DNA of 64,000 bases from Sphingomonas sp. QA11. GTDB taxonomy: Bacteria; Pseudomonadota; Alphaproteobacteria; Sphingomonadales; Sphingomonadaceae. Positions 8,816-18,607 of this stretch are shown here, piece after piece (the stretch's first letter is position 1; every line of letters starts with the position of its first letter). The stretch is taken from NCBI RefSeq assembly GCF_028473665.1, contig NZ_CP098774.1:1-64000 (forward strand), read 5' to 3'. A program made the translations under genes and the position numbers. A model generated the notes under the pieces. It did not search any database. It was not told the DNA's origin and saw nothing but the letters and a program-made list of their open reading frames with translations.

Positions 8816-9799
8816 GTGGCGGCAACTCACCAGAAATCCGAGGCGATCCTTCGCGGCGCGCGCATGCTGCGCACCGCGCTTGGCCCCGCAATCGCCCGGT
8901 TTCTGGAAGACCCCTCGATCGTCGAGGTGATGCTCAACCCCGATGGGCGGCTCTGGATCGACCGGCTTTCCGAAGGACTTTCTGACACGGGCGAGCTGCT
9001 GTCGCCGTCGGACGGCGAGCGCATCATTCGCCTGGTCGCCCATCATGTCGGCGCGGAGGTCCATCCCGGCGCCCCGCGTGTCTCGGCCGAGCTGCCCGAG
9101 ACGGGTGAGCGGTTCGAGGGGCTGTTGCCTCCCGTGGTGTCCGCACCGGCCTTCGCGATCCGCAAGCCCGCCGTCGCGGTCTTCACGCTCGACGACTATG
9201 TCGCCGCCGGCATCATGGTTGCGGATCAGGCCGAGACCTTGCGCCAGGCCGTCGCCGATCGCCGCAACATCCTCGTCGCCGGAGGCACCTCGACCGGCAA
9301 GACCACGCTGACCAACGCGCTGCTGGCCGAAGTCGCCAAGACCTCGGACCGCGTCGTCCTCATCGAGGACACCCGTGAGCTGCAATGCGCCGCGCCCAAT
9401 CTGGTCGCGATGCGGACGAAGGACGGCGTCGCCTCGCTCTCCGATCTCGTCCGCTCGTCGCTCCGCCTGCGCCCCGACCGCATTCCGATCGGCGAGGTTC
9501 GCGGCTCCGAGGCGCTGGACCTGCTGAAGGCCTGGGGCACCGGCCATCCCGGCGGCGTCGGGACCATCCACGCAGGCACCGCGATCGGCGCGCTGCGGCG
9601 GATGGAACAGCTCATCCAGGAAGCCGTCGTCACCGTTCCGCGCGCGCTGATCGCCGAGACGATCGATCTCGTCGCCGTGCTCTCCGGCCGGGGCGCATCG
9701 CGACGCCTGGCCGAACTCGACCGCATCGAGGGCCTCGGCCCCGATGGCGACTACCGCGTCATCCCCGCAAGCCAGCCCCTCACAGGAGACCCGTCATGA
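8816..9799 (+). CDS. trbB: TrbB, VirB11-type traffic ATPase
   Basis: Cytoplasmic hexameric ATPase (327 residues) that powers pilus assembly and substrate transfer. Walker A is [14 protein letters not shown] near residue 160; the Asp box [12 protein letters not shown], Walker B-region [12 protein letters not shown] and the His box [12 protein letters not shown] follow in the order usual for TrbB. It starts with GTG 8816, six bases behind a weak ACGGGGA site. Its stop overlaps trbC as ATGA. It is the first gene of an unbroken trbB-to-trbI run in the RP4/Tn4371 order. Confidence 0.92.
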   Translation: MAATHQKSEAILRGARMLRTALGPAIARFLEDPSIVEVMLNPDGRLWIDRLSEGLSDTGELLSPSDGERIIRLVAHHVGAEVHPGAPRVSAELPETGERFEGLLPPVVSAPAFAIRKPAVAVFTLDDYVAAGIMVADQAETLRQAVADRRNILVAGGTSTGKTTLTNALLAEVAKTSDRVVLIEDTRELQCAAPNLVAMRTKDGVASLSDLVRSSLRLRPDRIPIGEVRGSEALDLLKAWGTGHPGGVGTIHAGTAIGALRRMEQLIQEAVVTVPRALIAETIDLVAVLSGRGASRRLAELDRIEGLGPDGDYRVIPASQPLTGDPS

Positions 9800-10128
9800 T
9801 CAAGCATGCTTTGCGCATCCGCCGCCACATCGCGACAGCGGTGTCCGTCACCTTCGTATCGCTGGTGCTTGCGCCGGCCGCCCACGCCTCCGGTTCCTCC
9901 ATGCCGTGGGAAGCGCCTCTGCAATCGATCCTCGAATCGATCGAAGGTCCGGTCGCCAAGATCATCGCCGTGATGATCATCATCATCACCGGCCTGACGC
10001 TGGCCTTCGGCGACACATCGGGCGGCGCCCGCAAGCTGATCCAGATTGTGTTCGGCCTGTCGATCGCCTTCGCCGCGTCGAGCTTCTTCCTCTCCTTCTT
10101 CTCGTTCGGCGGCGGGGCGCTCGTCTGA
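9796..10128 (+). CDS. trbC: TrbC, conjugative pilin precursor
   Basis: A 110-residue pilin precursor of the VirB2/TrbC family. The first 36 residues are a long basic leader and signal sequence ending near HASGSSMPW. Two hydrophobic helices follow (about residues 55-75 and 83-106), joined by the short polar loop GDTSGGARKLIQ, the typical pilin hairpin. The product should be trimmed by leader peptidase and by TraF (2,501). It overlaps trbB by four bases and trbD by one. Confidence 0.88.
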   Translation: MIKHALRIRRHIATAVSVTFVSLVLAPAAHASGSSMPWEAPLQSILESIEGPVAKIIAVMIIIITGLTLAFGDTSGGARKLIQIVFGLSIAFAASSFFLSFFSFGGGALV

Positions 10129-10409
10129 TGGTCGACGGCGCAGATCATGGCGGCGGACTGCCGGGTTTCTCCGTCCCGGTCCACCGGGCACTGACAGAGC
10201 ATATCCTGCTCGGCGGCGCGCCGCGCTCACTCGCCATCCTCAACGGCACGCTTGCCGCCGCGCTCGGCCTTGGCCTGCGCCTCTGGCTGGTCGGCCTGGG
10301 GCTTTGGGCCGTCGGGCATTTCGCGGCGGTCTGGGCCGCCAAGCGCGATCCGCAGTTCGTCGACGTCGTGCGCAAGCATCTGCGCATTCCCGGCCACCTG
10401 TCCGTCTGA
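10128..10409 (+). CDS. trbD: TrbD, VirB3-like membrane protein
   Basis: A short (93-residue) inner-membrane protein of the VirB3/TrbD family. The N-terminal FSVPVHRALTEHILLGGAPR block is the family signature, followed by one hydrophobic region (about residues 36-68) that can form one or two helices, and a polar tail. It begins at ATG 10128, sharing one base with the trbC stop, and ends 12 bases before trbE, its usual partner. Confidence 0.88.
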   Translation: MVDGADHGGGLPGFSVPVHRALTEHILLGGAPRSLAILNGTLAAALGLGLRLWLVGLGLWAVGHFAAVWAAKRDPQFVDVVRKHLRIPGHLSV

Positions 10410-10421
10410 GGAGCGACGCCA

Positions 10422-12878
10422 ATGATGAACCTCGCCGAGTATCGCAACCGCAACACCCGGCTCGCCGACTACCTCCCCTGGGTCGCGCTGGTCGGCGAAG
10501 GCGTGGTGCTGAACAAGGACGGCAGCCTGCAGCGTACGGCGCGCTTCCGCGGTCCCGACCTCGACAGCGCCGTACCGGCCGAGCTGGTCGCCGTCGCTGG
10601 CCGCCTCAACAACGCCTTCCGTCGCCTCGGCTCCGGCTGGGCGATCTTCGTCGAGGCGCAGCGCCATGGCGCCGCGACCTATCCGGCCAGCATGTTCGCC
10701 GACAGCGCTTCCGGCCTGGTCGATGCCGAGCGCAAGGCCGACTTCGAGGAAGCCGGCGCGCATTTCGAGTCGAGCTATTTCCTGACATTCCTCTATCTGC
10801 CGCCCGCCGAGGATGCGGCGCGCGCCGAGACCTGGCTGTACGAAGGCCGCGACCACGCCGGCGTCGACGCGCATGAGATCCTGCGCGGCTTTGCCGATCG
10901 AACCGATCGCATCCTCCAGCTCATCGACGCTTTCATGCCCGAATGCGCGTGGCTCGATGATGGAGAGACGCTCACCTACCTGCATTCAACCGTCTCGACG
11001 AAGCGGCATCGTGTCCGCGTCCCCGAGACGCCGATGTATCTCGATGCGCTGCTGGCCGATCAACCGCTCACCGGTGGCCTCGAACCCCGGCTCGGCGACG
11101 CGCATCTGCGCATCCTCACCATCGTCGGCTTTCCGACCGCGACCACGCCCGGCATCCTCGACGAGCTGAACCGCCTGGCCTTTCCCTATCGCTGGTCGAC
11201 GCGCGCCGTGCTGCTCGACAAGACCGACGCGACCAAGCTGCTGACCAAGATCAGGCGGCAATGGTTCGCCAAGCGCAAGTCGATCGCCGCCATCCTCAAG
11301 GAGGTGATGACCAACGAGGCTTCGGCGCTGGTCGACACCGATGCGGCCAACAAAGCGGCCGACGCCGACATGGCATTGCAGGAGCTGGGCGCCGACTACG
11401 CCGGCCAGGCCTATGTGACGGCGACGATCGCGGTTTGGGATGACGATTCCCGCATCGCCGCCGAAAAACTCCGCCTCGTCGAGAAGGTCATCCAGGGCCG
11501 CGACTTCACGGCAATGCCCGAAACCATCAATGCCGTGGATGCCTGGCTCGGGTCGCTGCCCGGTCATGTCTACGCCAATGTCCGGCAGCCGCCGATCTCG
11601 ACACTGAATCTCGCCCACATGATCCCGCTGTCAGCGGTGTGGGCGGGACAGGAACGGGACGAGCACTTCGATGCACCCCCACTGCTTTACGGCAGAACCG
11701 AAGGCTCGACCCCGTTCCGGCTTTCCATCCATGTCGGCGACGTCGGCCATACGCTGATCGTCGGCCCGACCGGCGCCGGTAAGTCCGTGCTGCTGGCGCT
11801 GATGGCACTGCAATTCCGGCGCTATCCGCTATCCCAGGTCTTCGCCTTCGACTTCGGCGGATCGATCCGGGCCGCCGCGCTCGCCATGCGCGGCGACTGG
11901 CATGATCTCGGCGGCGGACTGACTGAAGGCGCTGACGGCAGCGTCTCGCTCCAACCGCTGGCCCGCATCGACGATGTCGCCGAGCGGGCCTGGGCCTCCG
12001 ACTGGCTGATCGCGATCCTAGGGCGCGAGAGCGTAGCGGTCACGCCCGAGGTCAAGGAGCACCTCTGGTCGGCGCTGTCTTCGCTGGCCTCGGCGCCCGT
12101 CAGCGAACGGACCCTGACGGGCCTGTCCGTTCTTCTTCAGTCCAACGACCTGAAGCAGGCGCTGCGACCATATTGTGTCGGCGGCCCCTATGGCCGGCTG
12201 CTCGACGCCGAGGCCGAGCATCTGGGCGAGGCCAATGTTCAGGTCTTCGAGACGGAAGGGCTGATCGGCACCGGGGCTGCCGCCGCCGTTCTCGCCTATC
12301 TCTTCCACCGCATCGAGGACCGCCTCGACGGACGCCCGACTCTCCTGATCGTCGATGAAGGCTGGCTCGCGCTCGACGACGAGGGCTTTGCGTGCCAGCT
12401 CCGCGAATGGCTGAAGACGCTGCGCAAGAAGAACGCCAGTGTCATCTTCGCCACTCAGTCGCTCTCCGATATCGACGGCTCAGCGATCGCGCCGGCCATC
12501 ATCGAGAGCTGCCAGACGCGCATCCTGCTCCCCAACGAACGCGCGATCGAGCCACAGATCACCGCCATCTATCGCCGCTTCGGGCTGAACGATCGCCAGA
12601 TCGAGATCCTCGCGCGGGCGATGCCCAAGCGCGACTATTACTGCCAGTCCCGCCGCGGCAACCGGCTGTTCGAGCTGGGTCTGTCGGACGTAGCGCTGGC
12701 GCTTTGCGCCGCCTCTTCCAAGCAACATCAGGCGCTGATCGCCGCGGTCCACGCCCGTGCCGGCACGGACGATTTCCTCGCCGAGTGGCTTGCCGAAAAC
12801 CGGCTCGGCTGGGCCGCCGACCTCATCGCCGACCTCACCAATGTCACCCCCCAAACCGATCCGGAGGCACGCTCATGA
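10422..12878 (+). CDS. trbE: TrbE, VirB4-type ATPase
   Basis: The largest ATPase of the secretion channel (818 residues). The N-terminal part (NLAEYRNRNTRLADYLPW) is the TrbE/CagE domain that binds the inner-membrane complex. The C-terminal RecA-like domain has Walker A GPTGAGKSVLLALM near residue 450 and Walker B LLIVDEGWLAL near 645, then ATQSLSDIDGSAIAPAI. ATG 10422 is followed at once by a second ATG, either of which may be used. The stop overlaps trbJ as ATGA. Length and motifs are normal for a functional protein. Confidence 0.92.
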   Translation: MMNLAEYRNRNTRLADYLPWVALVGEGVVLNKDGSLQRTARFRGPDLDSAVPAELVAVAGRLNNAFRRLGSGWAIFVEAQRHGAATYPASMFADSASGLVDAERKADFEEAGAHFESSYFLTFLYLPPAEDAARAETWLYEGRDHAGVDAHEILRGFADRTDRILQLIDAFMPECAWLDDGETLTYLHSTVSTKRHRVRVPETPMYLDALLADQPLTGGLEPRLGDAHLRILTIVGFPTATTPGILDELNRLAFPYRWSTRAVLLDKTDATKLLTKIRRQWFAKRKSIAAILKEVMTNEASALVDTDAANKAADADMALQELGADYAGQAYVTATIAVWDDDSRIAAEKLRLVEKVIQGRDFTAMPETINAVDAWLGSLPGHVYANVRQPPISTLNLAHMIPLSAVWAGQERDEHFDAPPLLYGRTEGSTPFRLSIHVGDVGHTLIVGPTGAGKSVLLALMALQFRRYPLSQVFAFDFGGSIRAAALAMRGDWHDLGGGLTEGADGSVSLQPLARIDDVAERAWASDWLIAILGRESVAVTPEVKEHLWSALSSLASAPVSERTLTGLSVLLQSNDLKQALRPYCVGGPYGRLLDAEAEHLGEANVQVFETEGLIGTGAAAAVLAYLFHRIEDRLDGRPTLLIVDEGWLALDDEGFACQLREWLKTLRKKNASVIFATQSLSDIDGSAIAPAIIESCQTRILLPNERAIEPQITAIYRRFGLNDRQIEILARAMPKRDYYCQSRRGNRLFELGLSDVALALCAASSKQHQALIAAVHARAGTDDFLAEWLAENRLGWAADLIADLTNVTPQTDPEARS

Positions 12879-13645
12879 CCCGTTCCGTTCGTTCCCGCAC
12901 GCGCGCGCTGCGCATCAGCGCCGCTCTCCTCGCCGCGCCGCTCGCGCTGTCGCCGATCTTTGCGCCGCCCGCGGCCGCGCAGTGGATCGTCTACGATCCG
13001 ACCAACTACGCGCAAAACGTCCTGACGGCGGCCCGCACACTCCAGCAGGTCAATCAGCAGATCACCCAGCTTCAGAATGAAGCCACCATGCTGATCAACC
13101 AAGCCCGCAATCTGGCGAGCTTGCCATATTCCTCGCTCCAGCAGCTTCAGCAGTCCGTGCAGCGGACGCAGCAACTCCTGGCCGAGGCGCAAGGCATCGC
13201 CCTCAACGTCCAGCAGATCGACCGTGCGTTCCAGACCACCTACGGCAACGCGTCGATGTCGGCCTCCGACCAAGCGCTCGTGGCAGGGGCTCGCGAGCGC
13301 TGGCAGAACACCGTGGGCGGCTTGCAGGACGCCATGCGCGTCCAGGCCGGTGTGGTCGGCAACCTCGACGCCAATCGCAGCGAGATGTCGGCGCTGATCG
13401 GCCAGAGCCAGGGTGCGACCGGCGCGCTGCAGGCGACGCAGGCCGGCAACCAGCTTCTCGCCCTGCAAGCACAGCAGCTCGCCGACCTCACCGCCGTCGT
13501 CGCTGCCAATGGCCGCGCACAGAGCCTGTCAGAAGCCGAGCGGGCGGCAGCGGCCGAACAGGGCCGCGAACAGCGCCGCCGCTTCCTGACGCCGGGGACC
13601 GGCTACCAGCCCGGCAACGCCCGCATGTTCCCGAGCGGCAACTGA
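12875..13645 (+). CDS. trbJ: TrbJ, VirB5-like minor pilus protein
   Basis: Periplasmic protein of 256 residues. A signal peptide with a basic head and an Ala-rich core ends near PAAAQWIVYDP (about residue 33). The rest is helical and rich in Gln, with a coiled-coil stretch (TLQQVNQQITQLQNEA near residue 54), as usual for TrbJ/VirB5 proteins that cap the pilus. ATG 12875 overlaps the trbE stop. The Gln/Ala-rich C terminus (about 190-245) is low complexity. Confidence 0.88.
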   Translation: MTRSVRSRTRALRISAALLAAPLALSPIFAPPAAAQWIVYDPTNYAQNVLTAARTLQQVNQQITQLQNEATMLINQARNLASLPYSSLQQLQQSVQRTQQLLAEAQGIALNVQQIDRAFQTTYGNASMSASDQALVAGARERWQNTVGGLQDAMRVQAGVVGNLDANRSEMSALIGQSQGATGALQATQAGNQLLALQAQQLADLTAVVAANGRAQSLSEAERAAAAEQGREQRRRFLTPGTGYQPGNARMFPSGN

Positions 13646-13649
13646 GGAC

Positions 13650-14021
13650 ATGGTCATGGACGGCAAGATGCTCGCGCGGCTTGGCGCCGTCGTGTTCGTT
13701 GCGGTCGCGGTCACCGCGACCGCCATCGAGATGACCCGGAAGGAGGAAGCGCCGGCGGCTTGGCCATCCGGCCGTTCCAACGAGACTCAGGCCGATCCGC
13801 TGCGCGACGAATTGATCCGCTGCCAGTCCCTTGGCGAGGCGGGGCCACGCGATTCCGGGTGTCTCCGCGCCTGGGCGGAGAACCGTCATCGCTTCCTCGC
13901 CCCCGGCGCCCGACCGATGGAGCGGCTTCCCGAGCCGCCGCCACCTCACGCCGTCCCGAGCGAGATCCCGGAAAACCCAATCCGCCGCGAGAGCGCGCCC
14001 CAACTCGACGAAGCGAGATAG
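13650..14021 (+). CDS. TrbK-like putative entry exclusion protein
   Basis: A 123-residue protein in the trbK position between trbJ and trbL. It has one N-terminal membrane or lipoprotein-like helix (LARLGAVVFVAVAVTATAI) followed by a short periplasmic domain with two Cys (in IRCQSLGE and GCLRAWAENR) and a proline-rich tail. It matches the alternative TrbK family annotated as putative entry exclusion in alphaproteobacterial elements; the role is by analogy. ATG 13656 (MDGKML) may be the true start, as two Met codons lie close together. Confidence 0.7.
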   Translation: MVMDGKMLARLGAVVFVAVAVTATAIEMTRKEEAPAAWPSGRSNETQADPLRDELIRCQSLGEAGPRDSGCLRAWAENRHRFLAPGARPMERLPEPPPPHAVPSEIPENPIRRESAPQLDEAR

Positions 14022-14025
14022 CACC

Positions 14026-15390
14026 ATGGGCGGCACCGGCGTCATCGATCATTTCCTCGAGGTCTTCACCCGCTACATCGATAGCGGCTTCGGTCTGCTC
14101 AGCGGCGAGGTCGCCTTCATCGCCACCACGCTCATCGTCATCGACGTGACGCTGGCGGCGCTGTTCTGGTCATGGGGCGCCGACGACGACATCATAGCCC
14201 GCCTGGTGAAGAAGACGCTGTTCGTCGGCGTCTTCGCCTACATCATCGGCAATTGGAACAATCTCGCCCGCATCGTCTTCGAGAGCTTCGCCGGCCTTGG
14301 ACTCAAGGCCAGCGGCACCAGCTTCACGACGGCCGACCTCATGCGCCCCGGAAAGGTTGCACAGACCGGGCTCGACGCCGGCCGCCCACTGCTCGATTCG
14401 ATCTCCAGCCTGATGGGCTATTGGTCGTTCTTCGAGAATTTCATCCAGATCGCCTGCATGTTCCTCGCCTGGGCGCTGGTGCTGCTCGCCTTCTTCATCC
14501 TCGCGATCCAGCTCTTCGTCACGCTCATCGAGTTCAAGCTGACGACGCTCGCCGGCTTCGTGCTGATCCCGTTCGGCCTGTTCGGTAAGTCCGCCTTCAT
14601 GGCTGAACGCGTGCTCGGCAATGTCATCTCATCCGGCATCAAGGTCCTGGTCCTCGCCGTCATCATCGGCATTGGCTCGACGCTGTTCTCCGAGTTCACA
14701 TCGGGCTTCGGCGGCCAGAACCCGTCGATTGACGAGGCGATGGCGATCGTGCTCGCCGCTCTGTCGCTGCTTGGCCTCGGCATCTTCGGTCCCGGGATCG
14801 CGAGCGGCATCGTCTCAGGCGGTCCCCAACTCAGCGCCGGCGCAGCCGTCGGCACAGGTCTCGCCGCCGGCGGCATGGTCGCGGCAGGCGTCGGCGCGGT
14901 CGGCGCAGCCGCGTCCGGCGGCGCGGCGCTCGCCGGTGGCGCAGCAGCGGCGGCCCGCGGCGGTGCTGCGGTCACGGGCGGTGCTTCCACCGCCTATAGC
15001 CTTGGCTCAGCCGGTCAGTCCGGCGCGGCTGGTGTCGCTTCCGGTCTCGGCGGCGTTGCCCGCGCTGGCGGAAGTGCGGCTGTCTCTCCGTTGCGTCGAG
15101 CCGCATCGCGCGCCGCCGAAAGCATGAAGTCCAGCTTCAACGCCGGTGGCAAAGCAGCTTTCGAAGCAACCGGCGGAACTTCCACCATGGGTTCGATCGG
15201 CGGTGATGCCGCCGGCGACGGTGCTGCGCCGGCCGGTCCCGCCAATGCCGGCGGGCCACCCGCTTGGGCGCAGCGGATGCGCCGCTCCCAACACATGACC
15301 CATGCCGTGCAAGCCACGGCCCATGCCGTCCGCTCCGGCGACGCCCACGGCGGCGGCTCCTCCGTCAATCTGTCCGAAGGCGATCGCTGA
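14026..15390 (+). CDS. trbL: TrbL, VirB6-like polytopic channel protein
   Basis: Inner-membrane channel protein of 454 residues. Six to seven hydrophobic segments cover about residues 25-270, including GWLTV-type helices around FIATTLIVIDVTLAALFW and AWALVLLAFFILAIQLFV. After residue 280 the sequence turns into a long Gly/Ala-rich low-complexity region and a basic Ser-rich tail, as in other TrbL proteins. I chose ATG 14026 (MGGTGVIDHF), five bases after the trbK stop, over upstream in-frame starts that would run inside trbK. It shares one base with trbF. Confidence 0.88.
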   Translation: MGGTGVIDHFLEVFTRYIDSGFGLLSGEVAFIATTLIVIDVTLAALFWSWGADDDIIARLVKKTLFVGVFAYIIGNWNNLARIVFESFAGLGLKASGTSFTTADLMRPGKVAQTGLDAGRPLLDSISSLMGYWSFFENFIQIACMFLAWALVLLAFFILAIQLFVTLIEFKLTTLAGFVLIPFGLFGKSAFMAERVLGNVISSGIKVLVLAVIIGIGSTLFSEFTSGFGGQNPSIDEAMAIVLAALSLLGLGIFGPGIASGIVSGGPQLSAGAAVGTGLAAGGMVAAGVGAVGAAASGGAALAGGAAAAARGGAAVTGGASTAYSLGSAGQSGAAGVASGLGGVARAGGSAAVSPLRRAASRAAESMKSSFNAGGKAAFEATGGTSTMGSIGGDAAGDGAAPAGPANAGGPPAWAQRMRRSQHMTHAVQATAHAVRSGDAHGGGSSVNLSEGDR

Positions 15391-16073
15391 TGTTCAAACG
15401 ACCCTCTACCCATTACGGCAAAGCCGCCGAGCCCGAAACGCCGTATCAGCGCGCCGCGCAGATCTGGGACGAGCGCATCGGATCCTCGCGCGTCCAGGCG
15501 AAGAACTGGCGGCTGATGGCCTTCGGCTCGCTGATCCTCTCGGCCGGTTTCGCAACTGCGCTCGTCGTACAGTCGGCGCGCGGAACGATCGTGCCGTGGG
15601 TGGTGCAGGTTGATCGGCTTGGCCAGGCCCAGGCCGTCGCGCCGGCCGAGGCAGACTATCGTCCGACCGATCCGCAGATCGCCTTCCACCTGGCTCGCTT
15701 CATCGAACAGGTCCGCTCCATCCCCGCCGACGCGATCATCGTCCGCCAGAACTGGCTGCGCGCCTATGATTTCACGACCGATCGGGGCGCTATGGCGCTG
15801 AACGACTACGCCAGGTCCAACGACCCGTTCACACGGGTCGGCCGTCAGCAGGTCGCCGTCGATGTCTCCAGCGTCATCCGCGCTTCGCCGGACAGCTTCC
15901 GCGTCGCCTGGGTGGAGCGCCGCTACGAGAACGGCCAGCTCGCCGAAACCACTCGATGGACCGCGATCCTGACGATCGTGGTGCAGATACCCCGCAATGC
16001 CGACCGTCTCAGGGCCAACCCGCTCGGCATCTACGTCAACGCCATCAACTGGTCACGGGAGCTTGGGCAATGA
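15390..16073 (+). CDS. trbF: TrbF, VirB8-like assembly factor
   Basis: Bitopic inner-membrane protein of 227 residues. A cytoplasmic head (RPSTHYGKAAEPETPYQRAAQ is the family's start) precedes one transmembrane helix at about residues 42-62. A periplasmic VirB8-type domain follows with conserved IVRQNWLRAYDFTT and WVERRYENGQ. It should nucleate the core complex with TrbG and TrbI, encoded next. The start shares a base with the trbL stop and the stop overlaps trbG by four bases. Confidence 0.9.
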   Translation: MFKRPSTHYGKAAEPETPYQRAAQIWDERIGSSRVQAKNWRLMAFGSLILSAGFATALVVQSARGTIVPWVVQVDRLGQAQAVAPAEADYRPTDPQIAFHLARFIEQVRSIPADAIIVRQNWLRAYDFTTDRGAMALNDYARSNDPFTRVGRQQVAVDVSSVIRASPDSFRVAWVERRYENGQLAETTRWTAILTIVVQIPRNADRLRANPLGIYVNAINWSRELGQ

Positions 16074-17119
16074 AGCCGTCTTTCCGTAAAGCCGGAAATC
16101 CGGCTTCGCAGATACTTGTACTCCCGGCTCTCCGCAGAGCCGCAATTCCGATGGTCCTGCTGGCGACAACCGCGCTTGCCGGCTGCGCCACCACGAACCC
16201 GCCGCCCGAAATCTCCTACGACAACGCAGCGCCCGCGGTACAGACCGTTGATCCGCCTGCGCCCGTCACCGTGGTCGAGCTGCCCCGGCCTCTACCGCTT
16301 CCCGGTCAGTTGCAGCGGGTGCCCGAAACGCGCCGCGCGCCCGAGCCGGCCAACCCGGCGGCGCGCGTCAATCAGGCAAATGAGGCGGCCCGCGTCCAGC
16401 CGGTGCGCGACGGCTTCATCAACTCGATGCAGGTCTATCCCTGGACACAAGGGGCGCTCTATCAGGTCTATACCGCCGTCGGGCAGATCACCGACATTGC
16501 GCTTCAGCCCGGCGAGCAGCTTGTCGGCTCCGGCCCCGTGGCTGCGGGCGATACGGTGCGATGGATCATCGGCGACACCGAGAGCGGATCGGGCGCGACG
16601 CGCCAGATCCACATCCTCGTGAAGCCGACGCGGGCCGACCTGATGACGAACCTCGTCATCAACACCAACATGCGCACCTATCACATGGAGCTACGCTCAA
16701 CAGAGCGGACCTACATGGCATCCGTATCCTGGCAGTATCCGCAGGACCAGCTCATCGCGCTCCGCCGGCAGAATGCCGAGGTGCAGGCCGCACAGCCGGT
16801 GGCGAGCGGCGTCGATCTCGCCAACGTCAACTTCCGCTACGCGATCGAGGGTGATCGCGCACCCTGGCGGCCGCTGCGTGCCTTCGACGACGGCCGCCAG
16901 GTCTTCATTGAGTTCCCGCGCGGCATCGGCCAGGGCGAGATGCCTCCACTCTTCGTCGTCGGCCCCGAGGGCAATACCTCCGAGCTGGTGAACTACCGCG
17001 TGCGCGGCCATCACATGATCGTCGATCGGCTATTCGCCGCCGCCGAACTGCGGTTTGGCTCCGGCCGCGATCAGAAGCGCGTCAGAATCGTCCGCACCGA
17101 CGGGAGGCCGACCTCGTGA
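16070..17119 (+). CDS. trbG: TrbG, VirB9-like outer channel protein
   Basis: Periplasmic/outer-membrane channel component (349 residues). The leader ends in a lipoprotein box, TALAGCATT, with the Cys near residue 42, so the protein may be lipidated. The VirB9/CagX fold follows, with YPWTQGALYQVYTAVGQITD, TNMRTYHMELRS and VNFRYAIEGD as recognised blocks, and a C-terminal FFAAA-type segment RLFAAAELRFGSG. Start ATG 16070 and stop both overlap neighbours, placing it in the trbF-G-I coupling unit. Confidence 0.9.
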   Translation: MKPSFRKAGNPASQILVLPALRRAAIPMVLLATTALAGCATTNPPPEISYDNAAPAVQTVDPPAPVTVVELPRPLPLPGQLQRVPETRRAPEPANPAARVNQANEAARVQPVRDGFINSMQVYPWTQGALYQVYTAVGQITDIALQPGEQLVGSGPVAAGDTVRWIIGDTESGSGATRQIHILVKPTRADLMTNLVINTNMRTYHMELRSTERTYMASVSWQYPQDQLIALRRQNAEVQAAQPVASGVDLANVNFRYAIEGDRAPWRPLRAFDDGRQVFIEFPRGIGQGEMPPLFVVGPEGNTSELVNYRVRGHHMIVDRLFAAAELRFGSGRDQKRVRIVRTDGRPTS

Positions 17120-18342
17120 GCCAGAACCCTCCCCGGAATGAGGAAGTGCCGGGCGACGATGCGCAGCCCCTGACCGGCGAGCCGGTCGGGCCTGCGCCGA
17201 TGCGGCTGCGGGCCGAGCCACCGCGCGTCACCCGGTTGTCGCGGAAGGTTCTAGCAGGCCTCGGTCTTGTCGCCAGCGTGGGGCTCGGCGGTGCGATGAT
17301 CTACGCGCTTCAGACCCGCGACGCCGGTCGGCCGAACGACGAACTCTATTCGACCGAGAATCGCTCGACCGCTGACGGGCTCGCCGGGCTACCGCGAGAT
17401 TACAGTGGGGTGCCGCAGCTTGGTCCGCCGCTTCCCGGCGACCTTGGCCGACCGATCCTCAGCACTCAGGATCGCGGGCAGCCGGTGCCCACACCCGGTA
17501 TCGCCGCGCCCAATCCTGGCATCAGCGCCGAAGAGCAGCGCCGCCTTCAGGAGATTGAGACCGCGCGGACCAGCCGCCTTTTCTCCGGATCGGAAAGCCG
17601 GGGGGCGCCCGTTGCGGCGGGAGGCGCCCCAGCACTCCCGCCAACGCCGGATTTGGCGAGCCTTGGCCTTGCGCCACCGCCCGCCACGCCCTCCGCACAG
17701 GATCGCCAGAACGCCTTCCTCAACGCAGCGGCCGATCGACGGACGGTGTCCCCCGATCGCGTCTTTGCTCCAGCGTCGCCGAACATCCTTCAGGCCGGAG
17801 CCGTGATATCCGCCGCACTCATAACCGGCATCCGATCCGACCTCCCGGGCCAGATCACCGCCCAGGTGACCGAAAACATCTACGACAGTCCGACAGGGCG
17901 CATTTTGCTCGTGCCGCAGGGCACGCGCGTCATCGGCCAGTACGACAACAATGTGCAGTTCGGGCAAAGCCGGGTGCTGCTTGTCTGGAACCGGCTCATC
18001 TTTCCGAATGGCCGCTCAATCGTCCTCGAGCGCCAGCCTGGTGCCGACGCCGAGGGATATGCCGGCCTGCAGGATGGCGTCGACTACCATTGGTGGGATC
18101 TTGCTAAAGCTGCAGGTCTCTCGACGCTGCTCAGCGTCGGCGCCGAACTTGCCGTGGACAATGATGACCGCCTCATCCAGGCGATCCGCAATGGCGGCCA
18201 GGACACCATCAATGACGCTGGGCAGCAAATCGTGCGTCGCCAACTAAACGTCGCGCCGACACTCACTATCCGACCCGGCTATCCGGTGCGCGTGATTGTG
18301 ACGCGCGATCTCGTCCTTGAACCATATGGAGGGTCATCGTGA
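17116..18342 (+). CDS. trbI: TrbI, VirB10-like scaffold protein
   Basis: A 408-residue energy-sensing scaffold that spans both membranes. A cytoplasmic N terminus is followed by one transmembrane helix at about residues 47-66 (VLAGLGLVASVGLGGAMIYA) and a long Pro/Gln-rich linker. The conserved VirB10 beta-barrel runs from about 225, with ALITGIRSDLPGQITAQVTE and YDSPTGRILLVPQGTRVIGQY. It starts with GTG 17116, overlapping the trbG stop by four bases. It completes the core complex with TrbF and TrbG. Confidence 0.9.
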   Translation: MSQNPPRNEEVPGDDAQPLTGEPVGPAPMRLRAEPPRVTRLSRKVLAGLGLVASVGLGGAMIYALQTRDAGRPNDELYSTENRSTADGLAGLPRDYSGVPQLGPPLPGDLGRPILSTQDRGQPVPTPGIAAPNPGISAEEQRRLQEIETARTSRLFSGSESRGAPVAAGGAPALPPTPDLASLGLAPPPATPSAQDRQNAFLNAAADRRTVSPDRVFAPASPNILQAGAVISAALITGIRSDLPGQITAQVTENIYDSPTGRILLVPQGTRVIGQYDNNVQFGQSRVLLVWNRLIFPNGRSIVLERQPGADAEGYAGLQDGVDYHWWDLAKAAGLSTLLSVGAELAVDNDDRLIQAIRNGGQDTINDAGQQIVRRQLNVAPTLTIRPGYPVRVIVTRDLVLEPYGGSS

Positions 18343-18581
18343 CCAAGCTGAAACTCGGACGAATTGAAGTCGACAAGCCGGTGAAGGTCACAATCGAGCT
18401 ATCGGGCGCGCTCCACAACGACCTCATCGCTTACGCTGAAGCTCTCGCTCGCCAGACAAACCAGGAGATACGTGACCCGTTGAAATTGATCGGTCCCATG
18501 CTAATGCGCTTCATGCAGACAGATCGCGGCTTCGCCAAGGCACGAAGAGCGGATCCGCAAGTGAAGGCTCAAGTTTCATAG
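18339..18581 (+). CDS. DUF2274 domain protein (copy 1)
   Basis: An 80-residue protein of the DUF2274 family, the usual last gene of the trb operon in these elements. It begins with TKLKLGRIEVDKPVKVTIEL and ends with FMQTDRGFAKARR. The strand-helix-helix pattern resembles a ribbon-helix-helix DNA-binding protein, so a regulatory role is possible but unproven. The GTG start overlaps the trbI stop. A shorter, diverged copy lies at 19,597, and both are followed by related LysR/TetR sequence on the opposite strand. Confidence 0.8.
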   Translation: MTKLKLGRIEVDKPVKVTIELSGALHNDLIAYAEALARQTNQEIRDPLKLIGPMLMRFMQTDRGFAKARRADPQVKAQVS

Positions 18582-18607
18582 TGTCAGAAGGTCTTAGCGG
18601 CGACCGT